Source: Mycocentrospora acerina
Lineage: Eukaryota > Ascomycota > Dothideomycetes > Pleosporales
Assembly (NCBI GenBank): GCA_022701365.1
Contig: JAKUHH010000167.1
Location: 62,001 to 126,000 of the forward strand
Length of the DNA: 64,000 bases
Direction: 5' to 3'
Position 1 is the first letter of the stretch. Each line of letters begins with the position of its first letter. Positions 1 through 12,576 of this stretch are shown here, one piece after another. A program made the position numbers and the translations under genes. The notes beneath the pieces are model-generated. The model worked only from the letters and a program-made list of their open reading frames with translations. It did not search any database and was not told the origin of the DNA.

Positions 1-785
1 ATGGTGGTTGTCTGCTTGGCGTCCTGGGCGGTCTGCTTCTCCGAGGTGTTGTCGCGCTCCGTCTGGGAGCGGCGCGGGGCAGAGGGGATGGTGTGCTTGA
101 CGGGGATCTGGGCAGACATGTCGACGATGACGGGCTGGTCTTCGAAGAGGGCAGCGACAAAGAGCATGCTGGGCAGGGGTTAGGGAGGGTGGGCGGCCGC
201 AGGTGCATGTACACTGACTGGTTCTTTGGGTGCAGCTCGGCGATGAAGATGGCGGCCTCGAAGCGGACGGTGCGCACGCGGGAGCCATCGTTGAGGTCCC
301 ACAGCACGCACTTCCAGTCCTGGCCGGCGCTCAAGAGGTAGCGGTCGTTGGTGGACCAGCTGAGCGACTGGACCTGGCGCGTGTGGCCGCGCAGCTTGCG
401 GGCGACGCCGTTGGTCTCGATGTCGAAGACGACGACGATGCCATCGTGCTGGAGGGTGGTTAGCGGGTGGTTGGTGGGTGGTTAGTGGGCAGGTATGTGT
501 GGGCAGGTATGTGTGGGCAGGTATGTGTGGGCAGGCGTGGGAGGGCAGGCGTGGGCAGGCGTGGAAAGGTAGGTATAGGCAGGCGTGGGCAGGCGTACAC
601 GGCCAGAGGCAAGCAGGTCGCCGCGGTGGCTGAAGCGGATCGAGGTGGAATGGCCGCTGCCTGGCGCCGTGTCAGTGAGTGGGCTGGGGCAGGCAGCGCG
701 GCAGGCAAGACTCACGCAGGCGGCCGGTGATGACCTCGGGGCAGTCCTGGGCCAGCACAAAGGGGTCAACGAGCGACAGGTTCAT
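1..785 (-). CDS. SWD1: COMPASS (Set1 complex) WD-repeat subunit Swd1/RBBP5, 3' part missing
   Basis: Swd1/RBBP5 is a WD40 scaffold of the Set1/COMPASS histone H3K4 methyltransferase in the nucleus. The start codon is at 785-783. Exons are 785-716, 660-599, 448-219 and 168-1; introns are GT-AG and phase stays open throughout. The protein begins MNLSLVDPFVLAQDCPE, and WD-type blades follow (ASGRHDGIVVVFDIET, then LRGHTRQVQSLSWS, then AGQDWKCVLWDL). The spacing and order match the N-terminal blades of RBBP5/Swd1, including the segment before the first blade. Only about 175 residues lie in the window; the gene runs off the left edge, so the C-terminal blades and tail are unseen. It diverges from RPB1 across about 0.7 kb. 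Another WD40 protein is possible but less likely given the N-terminal match. Confidence 0.8.
487..598. repeat. 14-bp tandem repeat inside SWD1 intron 2
   Basis: A 14-bp unit (gggcaggtatgtgt) starts at 487, 501, 515 and 529, then decays into looser gggcaggcgtg copies up to the splice donor at 598. On the coding strand the intron is C-rich and nearly free of G. It explains why this intron (449-598, 150 nt) is longer than its neighbours. Confidence 0.8.
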
Positions 786-1479
786 CGCGGGGGTCACGTG
801 TCCGTGGTGGTGTGCTCATCGCCAGGCCGTGGCAGTGGCAGCGAGTGGCAGTGGCAGCGGCAGTGGCAGTGGCAGCTCCAGCAGCACCAGCACCAGCATT
901 TTCGCAGACGCGACCGTGCATGCGCGCAGAGTGAATGGCCGCAAATCAGACGGGTCGCGGGTGGTCGTGAGCGGGCGCGCCACATGCGGCCTAGCGCGCC
1001 CGGGGGCCATGGCTGCTCCGTTTCAGACAGCACTCGTCGGTGAGCGCGCCTCCCTCTGCCTCTCGCCCACCCCCAAGACCGCCCTCGCCCATCTCCCCCG
1101 GCCGCCCGTCTATCAGCGCGCGCGTCCGCCTCTCGCCCGCTCCCGTCTGCGCTGCACGCAGAGCTCTCTTGTGCGCGCTCGCCTCCCGCCCCCCGAGTCG
1201 CGCGACTGCTGCGAGCCCCCGACCCGTTGCAGCCTCTGCCTGCAGGCTCTCTTCTGCGACAGCACCGCCCCAGCGCATCGCGCCTCATCGACACACGCGA
1301 CGAGCTGCCTGCACGTCTACTGCCGCACGCTTGTACGCCGTTCGACAGCTTGACCCAGCGCCCGGCGTGGCTACCGCGTCCGCATCAGCAGTGGCGCTCT
1401 CTCACCGACCCGCCACCGACTCCTGCCAGAACCGCACCCAGCCACTCTTCCACCTGCAACCCTTTTCCACGCCGCCATC
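786..1479. promoter_or_regulatory. Divergent promoter region between SWD1 and RPB1
   Basis: This 694-bp gap separates two start codons pointing away from each other, so it must hold both promoters. It contains a short GGCAGT microsatellite around 829-885 and a very C/T-rich coding-strand leader (about 1040-1480) just before RPB1, a common feature of strongly expressed filamentous fungal genes. No TATA box is evident. Several long frames overlap here, but they are low-complexity and GC-driven. Confidence 0.5.
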
Positions 1480-4400
1480 ATGCCGCCGCCCGGCGCGCCC
1501 GCAGTTTCGAAATGTCCGCTCCGGACCATCAAGGAGATCCAGTTCGGGCTGCTGTCTCCCGAGGAGATCAAGGCCATGAGCGTCTGCCACATCCTGTACC
1601 CGGAGACCATGGACGAGGTCAAGCAGCGCCCCCGCGAGCAGGGCCTGAACGACCCTCGCCTCGGCACCATCGACCGCATGTACACGTGCCAGACGTGCAA
1701 GGAGGACATCCAGGTCTGCCCTGGCCATTTTGGCCACATTGAGCTGCACACGCCCGTCTTCCACGTCGGTGAGTGCATTTTGCCTCTAATCACACGGCAG
1801 CCGCAGCAGCAGAACTGACAAACTTGCAGGCTTCGTCGTCAAGATCAAGAAGATCCTTGAGACGGTGTGCCATACGTGCGGGCTCATCAAGGCTGACTAC
1901 GTAAGTCTTCCAGGCGAAGACGAACACAGCAGAACTTGGGACACCCTGTACTGACTGCAATCTTTAGAACCATCCAGACTGGTCTGCGGCCATAAAAAAA
2001 AAGGATGCCAAGAAGCGCTTTGACACCATCTGGCGCATGTCACGGACGCGAACCGTGTGTGAGCAGGATTCATCCGAGGAAGACCCCAAGAAGGCGCCTC
2101 GCATCCCCCACGGCGGCTGTGGCAGTGGCCAGCCCGACACCATTCGCAAAGAGGGCCTGAAGTTGACTGCCAACTGGAAGGCCAAGAAGAAGGATGAAGA
2201 CGACGGCCAGGGCGACCGCAAGGAAGTCCTCACCCCCCAGCACGCGCTCAACATCTTCAAGCTCATGTCCGACAATACGCTAGCCCTGCTAGGTCTGAAC
2301 GCCGACTACGCACGCCCCGAGTGGATGGTCCTCACCGTCCTGCCTGTGCCCCCGCCTCCAGTGCGACCTAGTATCTCCGTCGACGGTACAGGCCAGGGCA
2401 TGCGCGGAGAAGACGACTTGACCTATAAGTTGGGCGACATCATCCGTGCAAACGCCAACGTACAACAGTGTATCACAGACGGCTCGCCCCAGCACGTTCT
2501 GACCGAGTATGAGACACTCCTTCAGTACCACGTCGCTACATACATGGACAATGACGCCAACGGCGTGCCACAGGCGATGCAAAAGTCTGGTCGCCCTCTC
2601 AAGACCATTAGAGGTCGTCTAAAGGGCAAGGAGGGCCGTCTGCGAGGTAACTTGATGGGCAAGCGTGTCGACTTTTCAGCACGTACTGTCATCACTGGTG
2701 ACCCCAACTTGTCTCTGGACCAAGTCGGTGTCCCACGTTCCATTGCTCGAACCCTCACATACCCCGAAGTTGTGACCAAGTTCAACATCAGCAAGCTGAC
2801 AGGCCTGGTACGCAACGGTCCCAACCAACATCCAGGTGCCAATTATGTCATCAAGGCCGACGGTGTTCGTCTCGACTTGAAGCACAACAAGAACCTCGAT
2901 GATTTGCGACTACAGTACGGCTGGAAGGTGGAACGCCACATTGACGATGACGATGTCATCATTTTCAACCGTCAGCCCTCGCTGCACAAGGAGTCTATGA
3001 TGGGTCATCGCGTCAAGGTCATGCCATACTCGACGTTCCGTTTGAATTTGTCCGTCACATCTCCCTACAACGCCGATTTCGACGGTGACGAGATGAACTT
3101 GCACGTTCCCCAGAGTGACGAGACTCGCGCAGAGGTTCAGAACCTGTGCATGGTGCCCAAGCAGATTGTGTCTCCTCAAAAGAACGCTCCCTTGATGGGT
3201 ATTGTCCAGGATACTCTCCTAGGTGCATACAAGATGACTCGTCGAGACAGCTTCATGCCTCTCGAGCAGGTCATGAACATCATGATGTGGGTGCCAGAGT
3301 GGGATGGCATTGTACCAGAACCTGCCATTCTGAAGCCCCGGCCTCTTTGGACTGGCAAGCAGATTATCAGTCTGGCTATCGCAAAAGAGGTTACCATTAT
3401 TCGATCAGACGACGACTCCAAGCCTTCGCCCTGGAACTGTGTAAAGGACCAGAGTTTACTGATTTTGGGTGGCGAGCTGATTTACGGCGCCATTAACAAG
3501 AAGATTGTCGGTGCTACTGCTGGTGGTATTATTCACATCATCTTCAACGAGCTTGGACCCCAGGACACCGTGGGGTTCTTCAACGCCTGTCAGCGTATCG
3601 TCTGCCATTGGCTCTTGCACCACGGCTTCAGTTTTGGTGTCGGAGACACTATTCCTGATCCAAAGACTGCCGACAAGATTGCCGACGAGATTGCAAGGGC
3701 GAAAGCCAAGGTTGAGGCCATCACAAAGGAGGCCACCTCAGACAAGCTCGAGGTTATGCCTGGTATGAGCATTCGTGGTACCTTTGAGTCCAAGGTACAA
3801 AAGTTCCTGAACGAGGGTCGTGAAGGCGGTGGAACTGCAGCCCAGAACAGTTTGAAGGATTTCAACAGTGTTGTCCAGACTGTCATCTCCGGATCCAAGG
3901 GTTCAACGGTCAACATCTCCCAGATGGTTGCCCTTGTCGGACAACAAGCCGTCGAAGGTCAACGTATTCCGTATGGATTCAAATACCGCACTCTGCCGCA
4001 TTTCACAAAGGACGACTACTCGCCCGAAGCGCGAGGCTTCGTCGAAAACTCCTATCTTCGTGGTCTCACACCGTCAGAGTTCTTCTTCCACGCCATGGCT
4101 GGTCGTGAGGGTCTCATTGACACGGCTGTCAAGACAGCCGAGACAGGTTACATTCAGCGTCGTTTGGTCAAGGCTCTTGAAGATGTCATGGTCAAATACG
4201 ACGGCACTGTTCGAAACTCCATGGGCGACATTGTCGAATTCATCTACGGTGAGGACGGCTTGGACGGTGGTCACATTGAGAAGCAAAAGATTGATAGCAT
4301 TACGTCTTCAGAGGCCAAGTTTGAGAAGGTGTACAAGCTTGATGTTCTTACTACAGATAAGCCTCCTATTCCCTCGAGCCAGCTGGTTGTTGCTTCAGAA

Positions 4401-6936
4401 ATTCAGGGCGATGTTGAAGTGCAACGTTATCTCGACGAGGAATTCGAGGAGATCAAGAAAGATCGCGAGTACTTGCGAACAATCATTGGCCAAGATGATA
4501 GCCAGCAGTTTCAGCTGCCTCTCAACATACAGCGTATGATTGAGTCTGCGCAAGCAAGGTTTAAAATCAAGACCGACAACGTCAGCAACCTTGAACCCAT
4601 TGAGGTGATTACTCAGGTTCGAGCGTTGCTGGACCGCTTGGTTGTCATTCGTGGAGATGACGAGTTGTCCATGGAGGCTCAGGCAAGTGCTACCTACCTC
4701 TTCAAGTGTCAATTGCGATCCCGTCTTGCGTTCAAGCGTCTCGTTGTCGAGTCGCATCTGAACAAGAAGGCCCTGGCCTATATCCTAGGAGAATTGGAGG
4801 ACCGCTTCCTCAAGGCAGCCGTGGCGCCTGGTGAGATGGTGGGTGTTCTTGCTGCTCAGTCGATTGGTGAGCCGGCTACTCAGATGACACTGAACACTTT
4901 CCATTTCACTGGTATTTCGTCCAAGAACGTTACCCTCGGTGTGCCCCGTCTGAAGGAAATTTTGAACGTTGCGGCCAACATCAAGACGCCATCTATAATT
5001 GTTCGACAGGAGAAACAAAACGGTACTCAGCAAGACGCCATGTCTCTTCGCAGTCGTATCGAACTGACGACCCTGCGTTCGCTCACACACTCTGTCGAGC
5101 TCTTTTACGACCCAGACATTCAATCTACATCCATTGAAGCAGATGAGGATATGGTAGAGTCTTACTTTATCATTCCAGAGGAGGATGAAGCTATTGAGTC
5201 GCAGTCCAAGTGGCTGCTTCGTATTATTCTTGACCGAAAGAAGCTGCTGGACAAGAAAATCTCCATTAGTGAGGTCGCTGGCAAGATCAAGGAGGAGTTC
5301 AAGCCCAATCTTGCAGTCATCTTCAGTGACGAGAACGCCGACGAGCAGATTATGCGTGTCCGCTTCATCTGGGATGCCAATCTGCAGAAGGAGGACGAGG
5401 ACAATGAGGAGCGTGACGAGCAATGGATGCGCAAGCTTGAGAAGCATTTGCTCGACGATGTTATTCTCCGCGGTATTCGCGGTATCGAGCGTGCTTTCCT
5501 CCGAGAGGACAATGTTGTTGTCGAAAATGACGACCGATCTCTTATCCTTTCGCGAGACGACCCTCGCTGCAAGGAGTGGGTGCTCGACACCACGGGTACT
5601 GCTTTGGCAGATGTTCTTGCGATTGAAGGTGTTGATGCTACCAAGACCTACTCCAACTCGTTCATCGAGATTCTCGGAGTACTTGGTATCGAAGCTGCTC
5701 GAGCTGGTCTACTTAAGGAGTTGGGTATGGTCTTGTCCTTTGACGGTTCGTACGTCAATCACCGTCACATGGCGTTGCTCGTCGACATCATGACGCAGCG
5801 TGGTATGCTCATGGCCATTACTCGTCACGGCATCAACAGGAACGACACTGGAGCACTAATGAGGTGTTCGTTTGAAGAGACTGTTGAAATTCTTCTCGAA
5901 GCTGCCGGTTTTGGTGAGCTTGATGATTGCCGTGGTGTCTCAGAGAACATCATGCTTGGTCAGCTCGCGCCCATGGGTACTGGAGAGTTTGATGTTGTCA
6001 TGGACAGTGCCATGCTTCTCACCATGGTCGAGGACAACTCGAAGATGGGTGGCGCCGCTGCTGGAAACTACATGGACAACGGCGCAGCTACTCCCTACGA
6101 CTTGGCCTCTCCAACTTACGATGGTGGCATGGGTATGAATGGTTTCGCCGCCTCCTTCTCTCCCATCGCCCCGCCTGGCGGCGAAGAGGGCGGAATGTAC
6201 ATTGATCACGAGGGCATTGGATTTAGTCCGTTCCCTGGCGCTGCAAGCCCTGGCTATGCCCCAATGTCTCCTGGATATATGGGAACCAGTCCTGTTTCAC
6301 CTGGCTATTCCCCTACCTCACCTGGCTATTCGCCAACCTCGCCAGGAGGTATCAGCAGTCCACGTTTTGGTGCTACATCCCCTGGGTATGCGGCTACCAG
6401 CCCACACTACTCACCTACGTCGCCAAGTTACTCGCCGACGTCGCCTGGGTACCACTCTCCCACGTCTCCGTCATACTCTCCCACCTCCCCCAGCTACTCA
6501 CCAACATCTCCGTCGTACTCGCCTACTTCGCCGAGTTATAGCCCTACATCACCAGCACATCGTGGAGCTACATCGCCTCACTACAGCCCAACATCGCCAG
6601 CCTACAGTCCTACCTCGCCGCAGTATAGCCCGACAAGCCCGCAGTTTGGTGGTGCGAATAGTGACAGGCGCTCCCCTGCCTCACCCACTTCGCCGGCTTA
6701 CAGCCCGACGAGCCCGGTATACTCTCCCACGAGCCCAGCTGGCAACCCATCGTACTCTCCGACTTCGCCCAAGTACTCACCTACTTCCCCGGGCCCCTCT
6801 TCGGCGCCTTACTCGGCTGCTAGTCCCAAATGGAGCCCGGGCTACTCGCCCTCGTAAGTGTCCGCCTGTCATAGTTGTAGATTACTTTTTTGTATTGGCC
6901 AATCGCTAACGAATTTCTAGGTCTCCCAAGCAGTAA
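1480..6936 (+). CDS. RPB1: RNA polymerase II largest subunit Rpb1
   Basis: This is the catalytic subunit of nuclear RNA polymerase II. Exons are 1480-1768, 1830-1900, 1968-6853 and 6921-6936, giving 1753 residues, close to the usual fungal length. Zinc ligands C70, C73, C80 and H83 are visible near the N terminus. The metal-binding loop NADFDGDEMN lies at about 488-497 (Asp 490, 492, 494). The C-terminal domain, from about residue 1540, has 15 exact YSPTSP blocks plus degenerate ones (GATSPHY, YHSPTSP, QFGGANS). A last intron (6854-6920, donor GTAAGT, branch GCTAAC) replaces an in-frame stop and makes the end ...YSPSSPKQ. If it were retained, the protein would stop at YSPS. The gene diverges from SWD1, a subunit of a complex that interacts with the phosphorylated CTD. 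Confidence 0.98.
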
Positions 6937-7958
6937 AGAATCACTGACACGCTTCAAGCGTAGTCGTGGGACTGTTTTCATGTAAGCACGGGTCCTTACC
7001 TTTGCCATGTACAAAAGTTGTATTCGCTTCGTCGGATGGCTGACTTTTGGTGACGTTCAGTTTCACTGAAAGTCTGTCGCTTCCTCGCCGTTGGCTGCTG
7101 GTCTCGCCGGCTCCGTACCTTTCGCTAGGCCCACGGTGCTCGTCCGAAACCAGAGAGACGACTGCCTTTTCTCCTTTGATATTTCGTATCCCGAATGTAT
7201 AACACCAAAGGCTCTGCTCGATGCACGGCACCAAAAACCTTGATTGATTTGCATTTATACACTGCACCACGTACGTTTGCAGAGGGTTGCATGGCGTTTG
7301 TACTTTTTTTTTACGTTTTCTTGCTCATCTTCCGAAGAAAGTGGTAAATAATCTGACACCAGGGGAGTAGTATTTTTTTTCTTCTTCTTCCCCTTGAAAA
7401 ATTGCGAGGCGTTCAGGAAAGGGAAGGAGAGGGTTGCATTGGTTCCCACCGTTGATGATGGAGAGCCGACTGTTTTTTTTTTTTACAAACATTACAAGAC
7501 TCGTTAGAGATTGATGGATGGATGGACAAGATGCCCGCCAAATTGCATTTTGGGGCCTGTTTTTTTTTTCGGTTTCGCGATTTAGAAGTTTCAACTGAAC
7601 TGAACTGAATTGAATTGAATTGAATTGAACGGCGTGGGTGCGACGTGGAATGAAATGGAGAGATGTGGGGTGAGGTGAGATGAAGGTGAAGGTGAAGGCA
7701 AAGGGATGCCACAAAAGAGATAGATATAATAGTAAATTGACGATATTTGTGTCAAAGTATTTTGGTGTGTTTGCACTTCAATGACGGTAGTGATGGTGAG
7801 ATATATATTTCTTTTGGTTGTCTCTTCCATTTGAGTAGATTTGTTTAAATTTCAATGACTGACTTTGTTCTGCATGGTCATCATCATCATCATCGCAAAC
7901 AAAGGATTAAACCCCTTTCCTGCTCAGTCCCGTAACGGAGGATTGGTCCTTGTAGCTT

Positions 7959-8002
<44 letters not shown>

Positions 8003-8782
8003 CATATTCATGACCACCCCAAAGATAACCAGCCAGCCAGCCAGCCAGCCAGTCCAGTTTCCCACTCCTCACCTCCCCGATCTCGGAACTCGGAACTCGG
8101 GAGCACACATCCGCGCGCACGCGCTAACATAACATGCACACGGACATGCATATGCACGTTGGGTATCTAGGTAGTTACCTACCCATCTTACTCCAGCTTT
8201 CCCGTTTCCTTGTTTCCTATTTCGTACTCCGTTTTCTGCCTTACTTACTTACTTACTTACCTACCTACCTACCTGCGCTTCTCACCGCCTTTGTCAGTCT
8301 GGTTCGTCATCCTCGTGAATACTGCAGTGTGCTGTGTTGTGCTATGTTCCAGCAAGTCAAATAAAGTCAAGTCAAGCCAAATCAAGTCAAGGCGTTAATC
8401 CCCGGCGTGTCGGTGAGTTTTTTAATCTACGTTAGTTCTGCGGGGTTGGGAGGGGGAGTACGAAGTGCGGCGCGCGCGCCCTTTTTTAGTCGTGTCTTTG
8501 TCCGTCGGAATAGATAGTGTGCATGTGGTGGGAACTCCGACGAATGATAGTGTTTTTGTTGTTTGATGTGTATATATAAAAAATGATGTAGTCCGGAGTG
8601 AAGATTTCTCATCGTATCTTTTTATTTTTTATTTTTATTTTGGAAGATATATAACGGACGAACGATTAGCTGACTCTTTTTTTGTGTGTTCAATCTTGAG
8701 TAGAGTCTTTTTTGATTGAGAGAGAGATAGGGAGAAAGAGATATATTCACCCCATCCATCCATCTATTTACATTACAAAAAA
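6937..8782. other. Non-coding spacer rich in simple repeats
   Basis: No supported gene is seen. The sequence has several T tracts, a GAATT-like repeat (about 7593-7630), a CT run (about 7963-8001), tandem CCAG (about 8032-8055), tandem TTAC (about 8242-8272) and AT-rich DNA up to the next start. It should hold the RPB1 3' UTR and the promoter of the D-amino-acid oxidase gene. Confidence 0.6.
7963..8001. repeat. CT dinucleotide microsatellite
   Basis: An uninterrupted CT run of about 19 copies lies in the spacer between RPB1 and the D-amino-acid oxidase gene. It is likely to vary in length between strains. Confidence 0.9.
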
Positions 8783-10355
8783 ATGCCTTCCACACCCTCA
8801 CACATCACCGTCCTCGGCGCCGGCGTCATCGGTCTCACCACCTCCCTCGCCCTGTCCGCCACCTACCCCTCCGCGCGCATCACAATCATCGCAACGCACC
8901 TCCCCAGCGACCGCTCGCTGCACTACTGCTCGCCCTGGGCAGGCGCAAACTGGTGCTCGTTTGCGCACGACAACGGACCGCTGGAGAAGCTCGATGAGGC
9001 GACGTTCCAGCGGTTCAGCGAGCTCGTCGACGGGAAGCGCGTGTTTGGATGCCAGGCGGGGAAGAGGGGCGGCAATGGGGAGAGCGAGACGGGGCTGGCG
9101 AGGAGTGGCATGTGGGCTGTTTTTGACGCGGAGATTGGAGAGACGGGGATTGTGACAGAGGAGACGGGTAAGGTGTGGTATGATGAGTTGGTTGGGGGGT
9201 TGAAGCCGTTGGGCAAGGAGAATTTGCCCGAGGGAGCGGTGTTTGGCCTCGATTTCCCGAGCACGTTTAAGATTAATACGCAGGTTTATTTGAGTTGGTG
9301 AGTTTATTTTGTTTTGTTTCTTTATACCAATGTGGTTTGTTGGATTGGGAGTGTGGATGTGGGTGGATGGAAGGAAGGAAGGAAGGAAGGGAGGGAGGGA
9401 GAAAGAGAGGGAGGGAGAAAGAGAGGGAGGGAGAAAGAGAGATGGATTGATATTCTAGAGGATTGTTAGTCTGCATGCTAACATTTATATACAAAGGCTC
9501 CAAAACCAGGTTCTAACCAGAGGTATAAACCTCGTTCGAAGAACCTACCCATCCATCGGCGCAGTCTTGTCCGACCACCCCGAAACAAGCCTTCTGGTCA
9601 ACTGCACTGGCCTGGGCTCCCTGCACCTCAGCGATGTGCAGGACAAGAACATGTATCCCACGCGGGGACAGACATTCCTCGTTGCGGAGCCCAAGAAGCC
9701 GATTGAAAGAATGTACGAATTTGAGAGGGTCCTGTAGGCCTGAACCTTTTTTTCCCCCTTTCCTCTTGTTCCCCCAACATTGTAATAAGTGGCCTTGTCT
9801 AACTATCTTACTGTAGGTACCTCCGCTCCCCTGCTCGGATTGATCCAACAACGACGTACGTCTTCCCGCGGCCGCTGGGCGGTGGCGTCATTCTGGGTGG
9901 TAGCCGCGACGACAACAATTGGAGTGGCGAATGGGACGATGTGCTCGGGCAGGATATTCTGCGTCGATGCTGCGAGTTGTGTCCTGAGTTGGGGAAGCCC
10001 GAGGAGCTGCAGATTATAGCGAAGAACGTGGGACTGCGACGTGAGTTTTTTTCTCTCTCTCCCTTCTCCCACTTTTCAATTCATGGCATGTGTTGTTGCA
10101 GACGATGGAACTGACGTTTTTGTTTGTCCCCTAGCTTCGCGGATAGGAGGCCCGAGAATCGAGGTAGAGGAGGGGACGTGGAAGGTGCCCGTTGTGCATA
10201 GCTATGGGCATTCTGGAGCGGGGTACCAGGCGTCTTGGTGAGTTACTTTCTTATCTTGAAAGCGAGAATGCACAAATGCTGATTGTGATAGGGGCACGGC
10301 GGAACGTGTGTTGGAGTTGGTGCAGAAGGGGCTGGGCACAAGTGCGAAGCTTTGA
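8783..10355 (+). CDS. D-amino-acid oxidase, peroxisomal
   Basis: This FAD enzyme oxidatively deaminates D-amino acids to 2-oxo acids, ammonia and hydrogen peroxide. Exons are 8783-9297, 9497-9733, 9817-10040, 10135-10237 and 10292-10355, giving 380 residues. The Rossmann FAD motif GAGVIG is at 12-17. NCTGLGS and YPTRGQ, typical of the DAO FAD-binding fold, follow in exon 2. The DAO signature HSYGHSGAGYQASW is at 347-360. The protein ends in AKL, a PTS1-type peroxisomal signal, as expected for fungal DAO. A non-conserved GKRGGNGESETG-like insertion sits near residue 95. The exon 2 donor was placed at 9734 because it restores ...ERVLYLRSPARI in phase. D-aspartate oxidase is a close relative; which substrate is preferred cannot be read from the sequence. 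Confidence 0.9.
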
Positions 10356-12576
10356 GGGGTGGTGGTGGTGGCGGTGAATAAACCATGTATTGGAAGACAG
10401 ACTCAGTGAAGAAATATTTTCAGAGTTTCAGAGTCATCATGTGTGTGCAGATTATAGGTTTTGGTGTTGCGGTATGTGGGAGTAGAAGGAGAATATGCCA
10501 TGTCATTTTTTCTTGTAGCTGCCTGGCGACTTTTCTCAGTTGAAATTGTTTAGCATTCCCGCTTCTCCTACTGACTCGCCTATTTTACGCATCTTCAGGG
10601 CGCGGGAATAGAAACAAACTTCAACGTGATGTCATGTGAATGCGTGTGACGTCGGTGCGGATGGCCTGAATACGGACGTCATAATCAGGTGCGAGCGCTA
10701 AGAGGGCGAGTGCGATATGTCGCAATACTCCGATCCGCAAGTCAAAGGGGTGAATACATGAACCCTGTCTGGCAGAACACATGAACCCTGTCTGGCAAAA
10801 TACATGAACCCTATCTGGCAGATTGGGAGATTATGAGAATCGACAATCGAGGCTTGTCTAAAAGCTTGTCTAAAAGCGTCTTAAGTTTGTGACATGTTTC
10901 TTTTTCCGTTGTGGATGAGAAAAAGCAAACATGTGGTTTCATACTTTCATACCCCAGGCCAAGCACCACCTACTGTGAATTCGACTAGTCTGCCAAGCCA
11001 CACAAGCGTGTTATCAGTTTTCTTGTAGATTTGTACAAAATGTGCAATCTGAGCGTTTTTCCTTGTTGTGAATGTACCTCTGACGACCGTCGCTGCCAGT
11101 AGAAGAAATGGAGCCCATGCTGGATCAAAGAGACGGTGTGTAGTTAGTTGATGGGATGTCGGGAATTATGAACGAACACATGCATCAAGTGAGCAGACCT
11201 TTCAGCAGAGTGGTTGTCGTGGAGCAGGAAGTTTAAATCAACCGTTCATCAGTCGGGCTCAGGACATGAATGGGATCAAGTGGAAATTAGCAGAGGCACA
11301 GAAAACAGCATGCGGTTGCAATAAAGTAATGGTGGTAGTAGGGAGTAGGGCCGATGGAGTCAGTGTATGATGGCATGACTGCTGATCTAGGCGCGTTTGA
11401 GGACAGCTAACAGCGAGCGACGGCGGGGCGGACCGTGGGAACTGGTGTTTGGCATGCCCTAACAGCCGTTGGACCAGACAGGTGGTGGGCATGTGGCAGG
11501 CGGCGATGTGGGCATGTTGCACGCCTTGTAGGGGTGCAGACGTCGAGTGTCAAGTGCAGGCGCTGGAGCAGGAGCACGAGGGTTGAGCAAACGGCGACGA
11601 ATGGGCCCGGATTCGTATTCTGGAAATGCTGGGGAATGGCGTCAAGGATCGCTGGATGCGGGAAATCAACAGTGGGCCTGCCCAGGAACACCCCCGCACC
11701 AGGCTGGCCAGCTGTAGCCGAGATGAGCGCGGGCTGGGCAGAAAAACAAGACGGGCGAGGACAGGCGTTGAGCTAGTTTTCGGGTTGGTTCTTGGTCTGG
11801 TTCTTGTTGGTGTTGGTGTTCTTGTTCTACGTCTTGTCCTAGCTCTAGTTCTTGTCCTGGCTCTAGTTGCTGCTTAGTCGTCGTCGAGGGCCATGCGGGT
11901 GCATGCTCGGCACCGGGCTAGCGAGCGAATCGTGGCACTGGCGAGCCAAGGTGCAGAGCAGCCACCAGCCCGCTAGCCACAAGTGAACGGCTGCCAATTC
12001 CACCCGTGTCTGGCTGGGACCGCGCCCGGAGGAATTGCGCGGCGTTGTGCGGGTGTTGTGCGAGTGCTGGTGCTGGTGCTGGTGCAGGTGCTGCTGCTGT
12101 GCTGCCGCGGTGCCTGGACGTCCGTCTCCCTTCACCCTCCCTCGCCCTCCTGCTCTCGTCGACCCCCCACACGAGCACCGGCTCGTCCTCTGCTTCCTCC
12201 CGCCGCGCCCCTGCCCGCCCGTCTGCGTCTGTGTCTGCGCTGCACGAGCTCGCCGGCTCTTCTCGGGCCACCAGCTCTCACGCTCGTATTCGCATACACC
12301 GCACTCGTTCCACGCGCCAGCCCTTTTGCGAGTGCCGCCTCGACGTGTGAGCGTCGCCTCTGCTCGCTCGTCTCGCCTGGCCCCGTCGAGCAGCCGCATA
12401 TCAAGCACAGGCCGAGGCATGGGATTGCAGCCACCGACGCCGCCCCCCAAACGCCTCGCCGTCTGCGCCCTCCTCCCCAGCGACCGTCGCGCATCCGACT
12501 GACCCGCCCTCGTCTCCCGCACACTCGTCGTCGCCCGCCTCAGGACAGAGCCGCCACGCCCGCCGTGTGCCGTGCA
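10356..12576. other. Non-coding spacer; repeats and GC-rich SLN1 leader
   Basis: No supported gene is seen. The first part contains a 23-bp tandem repeat (about 10754-10823) and a doubled CTTGTCTAAAAG motif (about 10854-10880). From about 12000 to 12576 the plus strand is C/T-rich with many GCTGGTGC-like steps, which opens long spurious frames on both strands. This segment is probably the SLN1 promoter and 5' leader. Confidence 0.5.
10754..10823. repeat. 23-bp tandem repeat, three copies
   Basis: The core acatgaaccctgtctggca recurs with starts at 10756, 10779 and 10802, an exact period of 23. The third copy has ctatct in place of ctgtct. It lies in the DAO-SLN1 spacer about 400 bp past the DAO stop. 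Confidence 0.85.

Noticed and set aside
794..1353. Frames within the SWD1-RPB1 gap
   Set aside because: They come from GGCAGT repeats and a C/T-rich leader in several frames at once; none resembles a protein family.
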